DNA from: Pleurotus ostreatus/Saccharomyces cerevisiae fusant
Lineage: Eukaryota > Opisthokonta
Assembly: GCA_024196135.1 (NCBI GenBank)
Contig: JAMQCK010000118.1
Location: 1-60,145, forward strand
Length of the DNA stretch: 60,145 nt
Direction of reading: 5' to 3'
Positions 48,197 through 58,286 of the stretch are shown here, piece after piece. The notes beneath the pieces are model-generated. The model ran no database searches. It saw only the letters and a list, made by a program, of their open reading frames with translations, and was not told the DNA's origin. Numbering within the stretch: position 1 is the stretch's first letter; each line of letters starts with the position of its first letter. The position numbers were made by a program, and so were the translations under genes.

Positions 48197-48250
48197 CACC
48201 ACGAGGATCGTGGGATCGGATTTAGGGCTGTATCGGGAAGGAAGCGTGCT

Positions 48251-48298
48251 CCCGCCATCAGATCTGTCCAAATGTGGTGTGGGTCCACTGATGGCGGG
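48251..48298. repeat. 48 nt inverted-repeat element, copy 2
   Basis: Same length and plan as copy 1, with perfect 10-base inverted ends (cccgccatca and tgatggcggg). The unshared 11 bases between the left arm and the core differ from copy 1, which suggests conservation or recent duplication of arms and core. Confidence 0.75.
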
Positions 48299-50374
48299 TG
48301 CCAATCAACGGATCAGCATCCCCGATACTCCCGTCGAAGGCGGGTGGTAATTCAACGGCAACTCGCGGCAGTGCTTAACAGTCACGATAGAAGCGTCGAC
48401 TTCAACGCACGAGGCGTGTAGCTCCAATAGGGAGGCAGTCTATCCGACCCATACTCGACCTCTAGAGGTGTCTACAGTGGCGGGAGACGTTCCAAAGGGT
48501 CGATAGCGGTAAGAAATCAGCCAGCGGAGGCCCCTCGTCGCGCGGAAGGGGGGTTTTACAGCGAAAAGTCTATAGTTGTCCGAAACCAGCAATTACCTCC
48601 GGAGCCACCCAAAGAAGCAGCGTGAAAGACGAGGGGGACGAGATCCACCTGTTCCTGGGACCGCCCGCACGACTTCGCTGCGCCGCTACAAGCTCTAGCC
48701 GCCACCCTGTGCCCTGTACCACCGGGATTCTGTGCCACTCCGCCGATGGGCAAAGCTGACTCGCAGACGAGCACTTTGCACCCGTACCAATGGGGAAAAC
48801 GGAGTGGCGTAAGTATTCCATTGCAAGATCATCTACGCGATAGCCGATTGAGCAATGAATGGGCCCCGAAGGCCACGGGCTGGCCAGAGGACACTGACGC
48901 GAGGTCCCCATGAGGTGGCTTCGACTTCATACAGAGGTGACACTGCCGGGGTGGCACGGGAAGTCTAATATGTGTATTGCGAAGGATGCGTGGCTGCCCA
49001 AGGATACGGTTCGCAGAGTCTAACCAGCGCATCCCCTTCCCACGACGTACGAGCTGGGCACGTCGCCAGTCCCGTGAAGACCCCATCCCTTAACAGCGCC
49101 GCAAGACCCACTTGCAGTGTTTGTGGGCGCGCGTCAGCTTCTAAAGATGCGTCGTACTGAGCCCGGGAAGTATGGAACCCCGCAGAACAATTGGGTAGTA
49201 TGACAATGCGCGATCAACTGACCATTGTATTGCAGGCTAATGAATGCAGCGTCATGCCGGGTTGTGGGCGCCTCGACACAGTACGCAGACGGCAAAGACG
49301 CTCTTCTCCGGTCAGGCCCTTCATCGCGATGAAGGACGATAAGTGATGCTCGGGAGATGATGAAGGAGCAAAGTGCCTCATCGGCCTTGTGGCGCATGGC
49401 ACTAGCAAGCCGTTCGGAGGTCTGCGCGAGCCAAGCGCACATGTATGAGTGGGCGAGTTCTTCCGAGGGATGACCAGCGTAATTTCGGCGGCCAGCCGGG
49501 AAGCGAAAGTAGGGGAGCAGACCTGGGAACGCGCGCGCCCACAAAGCATGGCACAAAACTCTCTCCGACGCGCGGTAGCTGTCCGCTCAGGACGGCCGGC
49601 GCGTCGCGCGAGGCTGAGCGCGGCGGGCAGAAGCGCGGAGTCTCAGGAAGCACGCGGGGTGAGAGGACGGGAGACGGCCTGGGTATTGACGCGGTCACGC
49701 ACCATCAGAGGGCGGGAGAAGAATCGATAAGAACAGCGCGCGCGCTGCGCTGACAGAGGTAGGCAAGTCGAGAGGGACCTTCGGGTAAACCTAGTCCTTT
49801 TGTGACCATAAGGATTGTTTGCCGATAAGTAGACGAGCAGGATGCGCGCGTCCCTTTTTGGGGGCATGGCGAATCCGGGTGGTGGGGCGCATGGCGGACT
49901 GTGTCGCAGATCGATATGAGGTGTACGAAGCAGAGAAATAGCACGTGAGCCTAGACGACGAAACAAAAAGGCAAGGGGGAAGTAGCTGCTAAGTGCGACC
50001 GACGTGCGATGGGCAATGCGCGCGCCTCGTTGCACATACAAATCGAAGGTGGACTGCATCATATCCGCAGGCCCTTTTGTCTCCGACCATGCTGGTAGTT
50101 CATAACGAGGTTGCCCTGAGCCCACGGCCGTCGAGGCGTTGCGGGAGGGGGATCCCCGAGTAATTCGGAAGTACAGATGATGGTGGGAGGGATCAGGTTG
50201 GTTTGCCTGTGTTTGATACGCCGGCGACTGTCGGCCCGGGTGGCCGGCAGCTGCTGACGGTTCGCCACCTCCTTGAATGGCTCCTCAACAACCTCAACTT
50301 GGGAGTCTTGCCGTGCAGGCGAGTCTTCTTCATATTCTACGTAGAACATTGCTTACGAAGTCATAGGCCCCCAG

Positions 50375-51140
50375 CTTGAATCCGAAGGTCGTTCATGTCT
50401 CGAAGTCGACGTGCACGGACATCTCGCTGTTCAAGGGTTCGTTCGCGCGCATTCCTCGCTCTCATCGGACGCTTATGTGCCGCACAATACAGACCTCTTG
50501 AGGGAGTACAGGAAGCTCGATGACTCCATAAATGTGCGCTGTCTTCTCAGAAGCAACTGAATCTTATACTCATGTACCCCAGATGCGAATGAACCGGGCG
50601 ACCGCGGCTGCACGAGACCAGGCGAGGGAATCGTCCGGGCGGAAGGCGGCTGACGACCAGGCCTGCGAGAATATATGGGCAGAGCTTGTCGGTGCGTACA
50701 CGGTCTCCTCGCCGCGGAAGTGTCTTGCTAAGCCTGCACGTACAGCCAACTGGAAGCGTCGCACGACTCTCATCGGCTACTGTGTCTCTGTGGTCGACGA
50801 GAGCATCGACAGTAAACGCTCACAGATATCCGAGAAGCAGGCGGACCCCGCTGCGCAGCGACGCATCAAAGGGGAGATGTACTCGGACGAAGTCTTGGTA
50901 TGCGGATGCCCCTCCTCGATACCCCATCCCGCTCACCTGACCAACAGCGTAACCAAGTGCACAACGAGCTCTCGGTGGAAGCGATCATTCGCAAACGGTC
51001 ATTGGATGGTGCGTAGATAGGCGAACTCTCGGTTCATTCAATGCTCATGAGGCGCAGTCTTCAAGTCAAGATGCAAGTACTTCACCCCGCCATTGACCGA
51101 CGCCCAAGCGAGAGAATATTGGGAAGGAGCCCAGCGATAA
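50375..51140 (+). CDS. MIX23 (Cid2/CCDC58) mitochondrial intermembrane space protein, start not resolved
   Basis: MIX23, also called caffeine-induced death protein 2 or CCDC58, is a small cysteine-paired protein of the mitochondrial intermembrane space that supports protein import. Six exons are clear: 50375-50436, 50493-50533, 50583-50691, 50746-50897, 50948-51008, 51058-51140. They give LNPKVVHVSKSTCTDISLFK, DLLREYRKLDDSINMRMNRA, QACENIWAELVANWKRRTTL, GYCVSVVDESIDSKR, RNQVHNELSVEAIIRKRSLD and FKSRCKYFTPPL. Four cysteines sit at the same positions as in the human protein (TC.., AC.., YC.., RC..). An in-frame TAG lies just upstream of 50375, so the start codon must be in an upstream exon, reached through the acceptor cccccag; one phase-compatible candidate is ATG 50176. 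About 10-20 residues are missing from this model. Confidence 0.85.
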
Positions 51141-51691
51141 TGTTCGGCTGGAGAGCTACCCCTCACGATCATCGAGACTCTCGACCCCGGTCCCTTCGCT
51201 GGCATATCATGCACGAACTCTGTATCATACGTCTCGGACATCACGAACAATGTGAAGTACATCCCAACTCAAGCACCTGCGCAAATCGTCCCCCGTCTTC
51301 CCCGTGTACTTGAACCTTGGTCTTTGCGCCCACAGTCGCTCTTAGGGCGTGCCAAGTGACAAGTTTGGTCCATGAAGGGATTCACTGGATAGGCTGCGTG
51401 GTGGCGTTTCTGCCTTCTTTGCTATTTGAGTGGACCTATCAGCTTCGAACCTATTGTTGTGCATCTTTAGCTTGTGCATGTAGAGGTATGCAAGATGCTC
51501 CTTGGTCTGAGGAGACTCCGAAAGGACGACTTCGAGATAGCGAAGTGGGGACGCATATGACGACATGCGGAGAATCGCGTGCTCGCGTGTCTTGATTCCG
51601 AACTGTGCTCATCGTTTGCCGCGGTCCCCTCGCCCTCTTCCTTTCCCTCACGCCCTCTTGTTACCCCCTCCCGCTGTTCGTCGCCTACGAA
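51141..51691. other. Intergenic region
   Basis: 550 bases between MIX23 and the GILT-like gene, same strand. The last 90 bases are strongly C/T-rich (ccctcgccctcttcctttcc), a typical leader for the next gene. Confidence 0.4.
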
Positions 51692-52595
51692 ATGCATAAG
51701 TTATTGATCCCCCTCGCTGCCGCTGCCGCCAGCCTCGTCGCGGCCTCGCCCGCGGCGTGGAGTGAGCAGACGCCCCTAGTCGTGGATGACGACGTCAAGG
51801 TGCCCGTCGAGCTCGGTGTGATGTCGAAGTGTCCGGACGCGCTCGCCTGCGAGAGCATCTTCGACCAGGTCCTTCCGAAAGTGGGGACGAAGATGGACCT
51901 GGAGCTGCTCTACATCGGACAGTGCGTGTGCTTGCTGCGTGGCGTGGAGCGTGTGGGCTGACGAGGGGACCACAGGATCGACGACTCTGACGAGGAGTTT
52001 GGTGTGACTTGCAAGCACGGGCCGGAGGAATGTGCGTACATCGGCTTCGTTCCGCAACACATCATTTTGACGAGTGAACTACGCAGGTGCGGGCAATGTT
52101 CAGCAGCTTTGCGTCAAGAAGTACGCGCCAGACCAGTGGTGGAGCTTTGTGCACTGCCAGGACTACCAGGGCAAGGCCAAGATTGGCCAGCCCGACATTG
52201 CGCTCAAGTGCGCGAAGATCGCGAAGATCGACTGGGAGGAGAGCGGCGTAGGCGAGTGCGCCGGCCTCGACGGCAGCGGCAGGGGCCAGGAAGGCGTTGA
52301 GCTGCTGAAGGAGAGCGTCAAGGTCTCCAAGACCCTCGGTATTGAGTGCGTACCGCTGCCATAACCTCGCTGCGAAGTACAGACCCCTAACATCTATTGC
52401 AGGAAGAGCTGTACCGTCAGGATCAACGGGGAGGCAGTCTGCATTCGCGATGGCACCTGGAAGGAGTGTGAGGTGTGTGATCTGTACGACCGTCTTCTCT
52501 CACATGCGCTAATCTGGTCTCAGAACGGTCACAGCGTTAACGACTTCGTGCGCCAGATCAATAGCGCCTACGACCAGCTCAACCGGCTTGCCTAA
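51692..52595 (+). CDS. GILT-like thiol reductase, secretory pathway
   Basis: Family related to gamma-interferon-inducible lysosomal thiol reductase, which reduces protein disulfides in acidic compartments; fungal members are secreted or vacuolar. Five exons (51692-51921, 51976-52031, 52087-52345, 52403-52472, 52524-52595) encode 228 residues. A signal peptide is clear (MHKLLIPLAAAAASLVAASP). The thioredoxin-like start is VPVELGVMSKCPDALACESI, where the redox cysteines are five residues apart, as in fungal relatives, instead of the CxxC of animals. The GILT signature CKHGPEECAGNVQQLC is complete when the second intron is placed at 52032-52086. Further cysteines follow (FVHCQDYQG, ECAGLDGSG, SCTVRINGEAVCIRDG). 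The protein ends NSAYDQLNRLA. Product class is firm; the physiological role in this fungus is unknown. Confidence 0.9.
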
Positions 52596-53695
52596 AGCCC
52601 CGACGTGACGATACCCACCCCCGACTAGCCTCTTGATGCCCACATGCCTACGACTACTGCCTCTTATCCCACTCCGGGACGATGGATCACGGAATGCCTC
52701 TGACGAGAACACACGCGGCCTACACCTTGTACAGTATCACCCACATCCTACGCCTTGCCTATACACGCCGCATGATACCTTTACCTCTCTTCTTGTCTGT
52801 TGTTCTACGATGTTAACCTTTGTTACAGTTGTCTGCCCTGCAATATATGTTTGTAATTTTTGACCGCTTCAGCGTGTCCTTGCTATGGTTTGAGCCATGA
52901 ACTTCCCGGGTGTGGTTGTTGCAGGGATGGTTAGACATGCCCTCCATCCAACTATCCACGCTACAGCTTACCGCATCACTCGGCCTTCAACATTCTGAGC
53001 TGTGACACGTTGCCGGGAGATGGAACTTTCCTAGTTCGTACTTTCGTCAAGCTCATGCTGGTGACAACGAGCTAACACGCCGCCACAGGATCCGCGAAAG
53101 GCATAGCTCACAGTGTCCTTCTGCGGTGTAAGATAGGACTACTGGACTGACGCGGCATCCTCTATGTCCGTCGGCGTCCCCATTCTGCGGTTCTCGTCCT
53201 CCGCCGTACGATGTGTACATGACCAGCACATGTCTGCTAAGGATACAGGAGGCTTGCTGTCGCTGCTCACTCGTCCATCACAACTATCTTCACGTACACT
53301 CTCGATGCTCAGGACCTGCCCAACGCCACCCGATCCTCGACGTCCATTCCGCACATGGCATACAAAGCTCTCTTGCCCTTCTTTCCTGACATCCTCAGAG
53401 CATTGCTAGCTTCTTTTCCGGGCGCGCCACGGTATGGTACGTGTCACCGACTTCCGCGAGAAGCACGCCCTCCAGCTGACATGGCTTCTTCGGCTCGCGC
53501 TACTCAGTGCTGGCACGCTATTCGGTGTGCTGATACGCTACTCAGATGCTGATACGCTAGCCAATGCTGATACGTGGATACCCAGCCACGCACACGCCTT
53601 ATATCCTTCTCTCGCACGACGGTGTGGGAGCCGACGTTCTCTAGCGGTTGCCGCCGTCGTTGTGAAGTGCTGCGATAAAGTCGTCGGAGGCGACG
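52596..53695. promoter_or_regulatory. Intergenic region with promoter repeats
   Basis: 1.1 kb before the polytopic membrane protein gene. Its most visible feature is four copies of a tgctgatacgcta-like motif at 53508, 53528, 53547 and 53565. Short frames here lack motifs. Confidence 0.45.
53508..53575 (+). repeat. Four spaced copies of TGCTGATACG-like motif
   Basis: tgctggcacgcta, tgctgatacgcta (twice) and tgctgatacgtgg start at 53508, 53528, 53547 and 53565. The spacings are 20, 19 and 18 bases, about 130-190 bases before the next start codon. This could be a degenerate minisatellite or a row of regulator sites. Confidence 0.65.
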
Positions 53696-56336
53696 ATGAC
53701 GGTCTTTACGGGTTTCTCGTACCTGCAGTCCTGTGCGCGGTCGGCGGTGCGTGAACGCGCTCTTCGGAATGTTAATTCATCGCTTACTTCTTCCTCTGCC
53801 TTTTGATCGTCTACAGCACGCTCACATTTGCCTCAACCGCACCACCCGCGCCTTCTTCGCCTTCAGTCTCGCCTACTGCCTTGCACAAAGCGTACTACAA
53901 GGCTTCACCTACGCCCTCGATGCTGAATACGCGTCGTTCGCCAAGGGTGTCACCTCCGCCGCAGGTATGCCACCACGAAATGTGACGGACCTCCACGGTG
54001 TACTCGGACAGTTGCGCCTCGAAATGTGCAGCGATCTACCGGGGCCGTGCGAGGATATTTTCCGATCGGGAGAGGCGGTGGAAGACGCAGTAGAGTCGGT
54101 GAGCTCCCAAACCTCCGGCGGATAAAATAATTGCTGACGGTCGTAGCATTCCAATGGATTTACCTCGGGACTTGACTTGGTACGCTCAATGCATTCCACG
54201 AACTGTTCGCGCTGACAAGAGCATGTTAGCCACGACATCAGCCACTCACCTTCGTGCCCATGTTCGGCGTGGGGATAGGGAACAAAACGACGACTGGCGT
54301 ACAAATCATGGCCATCAACGAGCCGGGGATCGAGCTCTTCCTTAATGAGCGCTGCGCTCAGATGGTTGTTTACTTGAAGCAACAGTGCGTCTCTTTCATA
54401 CCGCCTTCGACTGTTTACTCACTGCGACACTCAGTATGGAACACGCCCAAGCAGAAGACCTTGCCCTCATTTTCTTGCAACTCTGGCTGCTTGCTATCTC
54501 GCTCTTTGCCCTTCTCAAGGACTCTGTGCCACATACGTGCGTCGCAATTTTTCCACTTCTATGGCCCTTGGCTGATCTGACCTGAACAGCCTGGGCGTTC
54601 TATCCGCTCGCGCCCTCGTTGCATCGTGGTCCGCCTACGCCGTCTGGCGTACTCAACACCAGCGAGACGTCTTTCGCGAGCTTCTTGCGGCTCCGGGTAC
54701 GCCGTGCGCAATTGACTTCTTTCCTTCATATTTTACAACTCGCATTGGGTACGAGGTGGGTGGCCTTGTCGACGTCGCCAGAGACGTATTGAGCGGAATC
54801 TCCGTATAGATTGGCAACCTCGTCCTGACTATTAGTGCCCTAATCATTGCTGCATGCCTATCATGGAGGCTGCTGAAGGTGAGAGCCGTACTACATAGGC
54901 TTACTGGCGTACGCTCAGCCGATATCCAGCTCTACAATGAGCAGACCTTCAAATGCCTCGGCGCACCCAGGCCAATCATGCGAATAAACAAAGTGCGTAT
55001 CTCCCGTACATCCTTCGCCCATGGATTCTGAACTTGACCTGGTGCCAGCTCTTCATGGCTGTCCTCGCCTGCCTGCAGCTCGAGGTCTTCGTCCAGGTGA
55101 CGGGGATGGGATTGTGGGCGGACCAGCTCTTCAACACCGGTATAAAAGAGATCTCGGAGCATACAGCGCTGTATGAGGCGTTGATAATCCTGAGTGCGGC
55201 TGTGAGTCCCATGAGATCGTCGATGTTCGTGAACATTGGGATTGACCCATTACCAGCTTCTCATCCCATGGATTATGCTGGTAAGTCCGTTGTGTGGGTA
55301 TCAATTGGGCTTCGAAAGTGACTGACGTCTTCCTAGGGCTGGTACGCCATCCGTCGCGAGATGAAGTACGCAGTGCTCCTCTTCCTCTTCCTCGGCTTCG
55401 TCTACTTGTTCGCCTGGACGTTCATGTTCTACTCTTCGACGTATCGCTGGTTAGTCCCTTCCTGTTGTACTGGACTTGCAGGTCTCACCACTCTTCGCAA
55501 AGGCTGTTCGTTACTTGGCCCTTCCTCGGCGCCTTCACCGTGGCCTCCATACTCCTCATCGTCGCGAGTATCATTCTTGCCATTGTCTGTCGCGTACACT
55601 TTGACCGGGGTCTCAAGCATTACCGTGCGTGTCCAGTTCGTCACGTTAACCTCTCCTTTCTAACGTACATCTTCCTACAGTCCAAGCGGAAAGCGCGCTC
55701 GCCCGCACCGAATTCGCGCCTGACAACTTTGCTGTAGAGACCACTCAACGCGGCGACAAGCAGAGCTCGTGGGTGTCTGTTCGGACCGTGGGCAGAGTTT
55801 CTACGCGTCTGGGACGAAAGCTGTCGTCTTTGACGAGCAGGACGACCTCAACCCTGACGGGACGGGCGTCCACACAAACGGGCAGGTCGAGATCCACCCG
55901 ACACTCGACCGCCTCCAACGAGTCCTTCAAGGGCACGTCGAATAGGCACATATCCGATACCTCCAGCAAGTGGGCCTTCGGCGACTCCATCGAATCCGAC
56001 GGCTCAAGTAAATGGGCGTACAAATCCTCGCGAGAGTGGACCTACGAAGATGCGGATAAGGCCGCGTACGAGCTCGAGGTATACGGTGCGGGTGGCGCGC
56101 AGGTGTTCCACGTACCGACGCTGCCATTTAGCAGGGGGAGGGTGGATCTGGTGGGCGCGGGGGCGGAGATGGTCGGCGATGTTATGCCGGCGCATGCGAT
56201 TCGGGCGGTGAGGACGTATGCGAGGACGGTGACGCCGGTGGAGGTGGAGGGGTATCGAGGGACGCCGACACCGGTGGAGGGGCATAGAGCGACGCCTGTG
56301 GGGAGTTATAGGGTCCCGCATGGGAACTACATATGA
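53696..56336 (+). CDS. Polytopic membrane protein of an agaricomycete family
   Basis: A family I recognise only as recurrent large membrane proteins in mushrooms; the function is unknown. Exons run from ATG 53696 to TGA ending 56336, about 680 residues. It opens MTVFTGFSYLQSCARSAHAH with CLNRTTRAFFAFSLAYCLA (first membrane segment). A cysteine-bearing exposed domain follows (LRLEMCSDLPGPCEDIFRSG, IELFLNERCAQMVVYLKQ). Then come hydrophobic helices: LIFLQLWLLAISLFALL, LVLTISALIIAACL, LFMAVLACLQLEVFVQVTGM, the LIPWIMLGWYAIRREMKY region, LLFLFLGFVYLFAWTFMF, and WPFLGAFTVASILLIVASII. The C-terminal 190 residues are cytosolic, Ser/Thr-rich (RKLSSLTSRTTSTLTGRAST), likely phosphorylated, and contain short VEGYRGTPTP repeats. 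The join near 54150-54250 could not be made with canonical splice sites (see findings). Confidence 0.72.
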
Positions 56337-56633
56337 GTCGGCTGCACAAAAGGTGGACGGAAGGGTACTATACGATATCTGCTGGATAGGAATAGGATAG
56401 ACTTCTGCTAATTTGTACTTACTGTCGTTGCGTGTATGCAATCTTCAGGTTCCAGAGCATTCACTTGGCTTATAAGCGAGTAAACAAAACCCACAAGCCG
56501 CGGACAAAGTCTTCTTGAGGCGTGCAGGCATGATGGTCTGCGAGTGCTGAACCATAGACTGGCTGACGTGGTGACACGGTGGCGCGAGAGAAGATAGGAT
56601 ACAGTTGGTATATTGGTGAGGGGAACACATAGC
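56337..56633. other. Convergent 3' region
   Basis: 297 bases between stop codons of the membrane-protein gene (+) and YOS1 (-); shared terminator area. Nothing specific is seen. Confidence 0.35.
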
Positions 56634-57017
56634 CTAGCCGATCCAGAGCAACTCGTACAGGATGATAACCGTGTTGATGCCAATGAGCGGTACTGGAGAG
56701 GGGAATGAGTATCCGCGCATGGATATAAGGGTGGAGACGCACTTCTCAACAATGTGCGGACTGCTGCTATCAAGTCAATGATCCTGGCCTTGATGCCAGG
56801 ATCTGGGGGACCGTACCCTGTTGCGTCGTATGTTTGTGCATACGCGGCAGCAGTCTGGCTCGAGGATGTCCAGCCGACTATACGACAGTCAGTACAAGTT
56901 AAAGCACAGGAACTGCCACGCACTTCTCGCCAAGAATCTGTCTTCGCTGAGTACGGCAACGGCGTTGACGAGGAGGATGACAACGTAGAGGAAATTCCAG
57001 ATGATCCCGAACGCCAT
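56634..57017 (-). CDS. YOS1: Yos1/IER3IP1 homologue, ER-to-Golgi transport
   Basis: Yos1 is a small membrane protein that works with Yip1 and Yif1 in forming COPII vesicles between ER and Golgi. Three exons (57017-56924, 56877-56743, 56692-56634) encode 95 residues. The N-terminal helix and motif are FLYVVILLVNAVAVLSEDRF followed by LARIGW. The centre has GIKARIIDLIAAVRTLLRIP, and the second membrane segment is LIGINTVIILYELLWIG at the C-terminus. This matches Yos1 along its full length (family usually 80-90 residues), with a short Ser/Ala-rich insertion after IGW. The ATG at 57017 (MAFGIIWNF) is the canonical start, although the frame is open further upstream. It is divergent from the uL22m gene with only 127 bases between start codons, which implies shared control. 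Confidence 0.95.
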
Positions 57018-57144
57018 GGTCGGCGCGTGCAATGCGCTGAATGTGCGCTTGGCCCGCTCCGCGGACGTGGTAGTGACGGTCGTCACAGATCATTCGCGGT
57101 GTGATCCGTCACGGCGTTTATTGTTTCTCTCCTCGACGGTGACG
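57018..57144. promoter_or_regulatory. Compact bidirectional promoter YOS1 / uL22m with CGTCA palindrome
   Basis: 127 bases serve both genes. At 57073-57086 lies gtgacggtcgtcac, two 6-base arms (GTGACG / CGTCAC) around GT. Two further CGTCA or TGACG elements sit at about 57107-57111 (ccgtcacgg) and 57139-57143 (ggtgacgatg). Such TGACG half-sites are bound by bZIP factors of the CREB/ATF type. Binding is inferred. Confidence 0.6.
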
Positions 57145-58168
57145 ATGCAGCGGGGCTTACAGAATGGTGAGAGCACCGAGAACGGTGTCGACGAAGGCTG
57201 ACGCGACCTAGTGAGTCGCGCGTCCCGACTGGTGACTGCCGGACAGCGCGCCACCGCCCCGGCACACGTCCCGAGGGTAACATTGGCATATGAGAGCAGG
57301 AGACAGTGAGTGGAAGTCCTACATACCGGCGGGGACAGGAAAGCTGATGTATCTGAAGTGCCTCCCGCTTTCAAAAGTTCCAGCACTGGTTTGCCAAGCA
57401 GTTCACGCCTGACGTGAAGGAGTCGGAGAAGACCGACGTCCAGGAAGCAAAGCGTCAAGCCGTGCAGGAGGGCCGCCAGAACATCTTTCAGGCGCCCACT
57501 CAGGAGGTCGCAGAGGCTCAGAAGGCTGCCTTGACCAAGGGAGCTGAGGTGCCGGAGGTCGGCTCAGGAGCGGTGCTGGAGAAGCCGAAGCGCGGGCAAA
57601 AGACGTACCATGAGGTGCGTGTGCTACTTCCTGTACCCCCCTCTGGGTACTGACGCATCACTACAGCATCGCTACTCGACTGGCGTCTTCAAAATCTCGC
57701 ACCGCAAGCTCAACCTGTTGAGTCGGCAGATCGCGGGCAAGCCGATCGACTATGCCATCCTCCAGATGCAGTTCAGCGAGAAGCGTGCTAGCAGTCGCGT
57801 CAAGAACATGCTCATGACTGCGAGGGACCACGCTGTGCGCTACAAGAACCTTGATGCCGCCAAGCTCATCGTCTGTGCGTGATACCAACTACACACCATT
57901 TTTTTTTCATGCTCACCATGTCCCCGCAGCCGAGAGTTGGGTGAACAAGGGCGAAACTGAGCCTGCACGCGTCGAGCCCCGCGGTCGCGCTCACTTCGGT
58001 ATTCGGCGACACAAGAAGTCGCGAATGTGCGTCGTTCTGAAGCAGGGCAAGACCCTCGAGGAGGAGAAGGCCGCGGAGAGGAAGCGCAAGCTGAAGAGGA
58101 TAGTCTCCGCCGCCGCGACCCGCGAGGATGTCCCTATACGGAATCCGGGAGCTGCCTGGGCTTGGTAA
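57145..58168 (+). CDS. MRPL22: Mitochondrial large-subunit ribosomal protein uL22m
   Basis: Component of the mitochondrial 54S ribosomal subunit lining the exit tunnel. Five exons (57145-57166, 57212-57276, 57378-57614, 57667-57874, 57930-58168) encode 256 residues. The N-terminus [20 protein letters not shown] is basic and rich in Ser and Ala with no acidic residues, typical of a mitochondrial presequence. The uL22 fold begins [20 protein letters not shown], continues [20 protein letters not shown] and [20 protein letters not shown], and ends with [20 protein letters not shown] and [20 protein letters not shown]. The second intron (57277-57377) is 101 nt, longer than its neighbours; it was chosen because it is the only join giving a continuous frame from the presequence to [14 protein letters not shown]. 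It shares a promoter with YOS1. Confidence 0.93.
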
Positions 58169-58286
58169 TCTATTGCGCATATAATCACATCTACCTCCCT
58201 TCAGCATCTTTCGCTGGCCGTTCACGGCATCGCTATAACATGAGGATGGGCGCATATGGCAAAATTTGCTTGTATTGGCGAGGGGT

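Larger units (their letters stand above)
47726..50374. other. Gene-poor interval
   Basis: 2.65 kb, the longest stretch without a supported gene. A 174-codon + strand frame from ATG 47826 has a hydrophobic start (MAIVLILYLVTYCFLQRPIN) but unusual codon use and no motif. It is low-confidence and contains the paired 48 nt elements described separately. Minus-strand frames at 49643-50125 and 50059-50349 are also unrecognised. The segment 49570-49680 is very GC-rich. The last 200 bases should hold the first exon and promoter of the MIX23 gene. Confidence 0.4.

Noticed and set aside
47826..48350. 174-codon frame with a hydrophobic N-terminus as a possible membrane or secreted protein
   Set aside because: It is uninterrupted in a genome where most genes have several introns, has AT-rich codons unlike its neighbours, and covers inverted-repeat elements. 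Kept only as a note in the interval entry.
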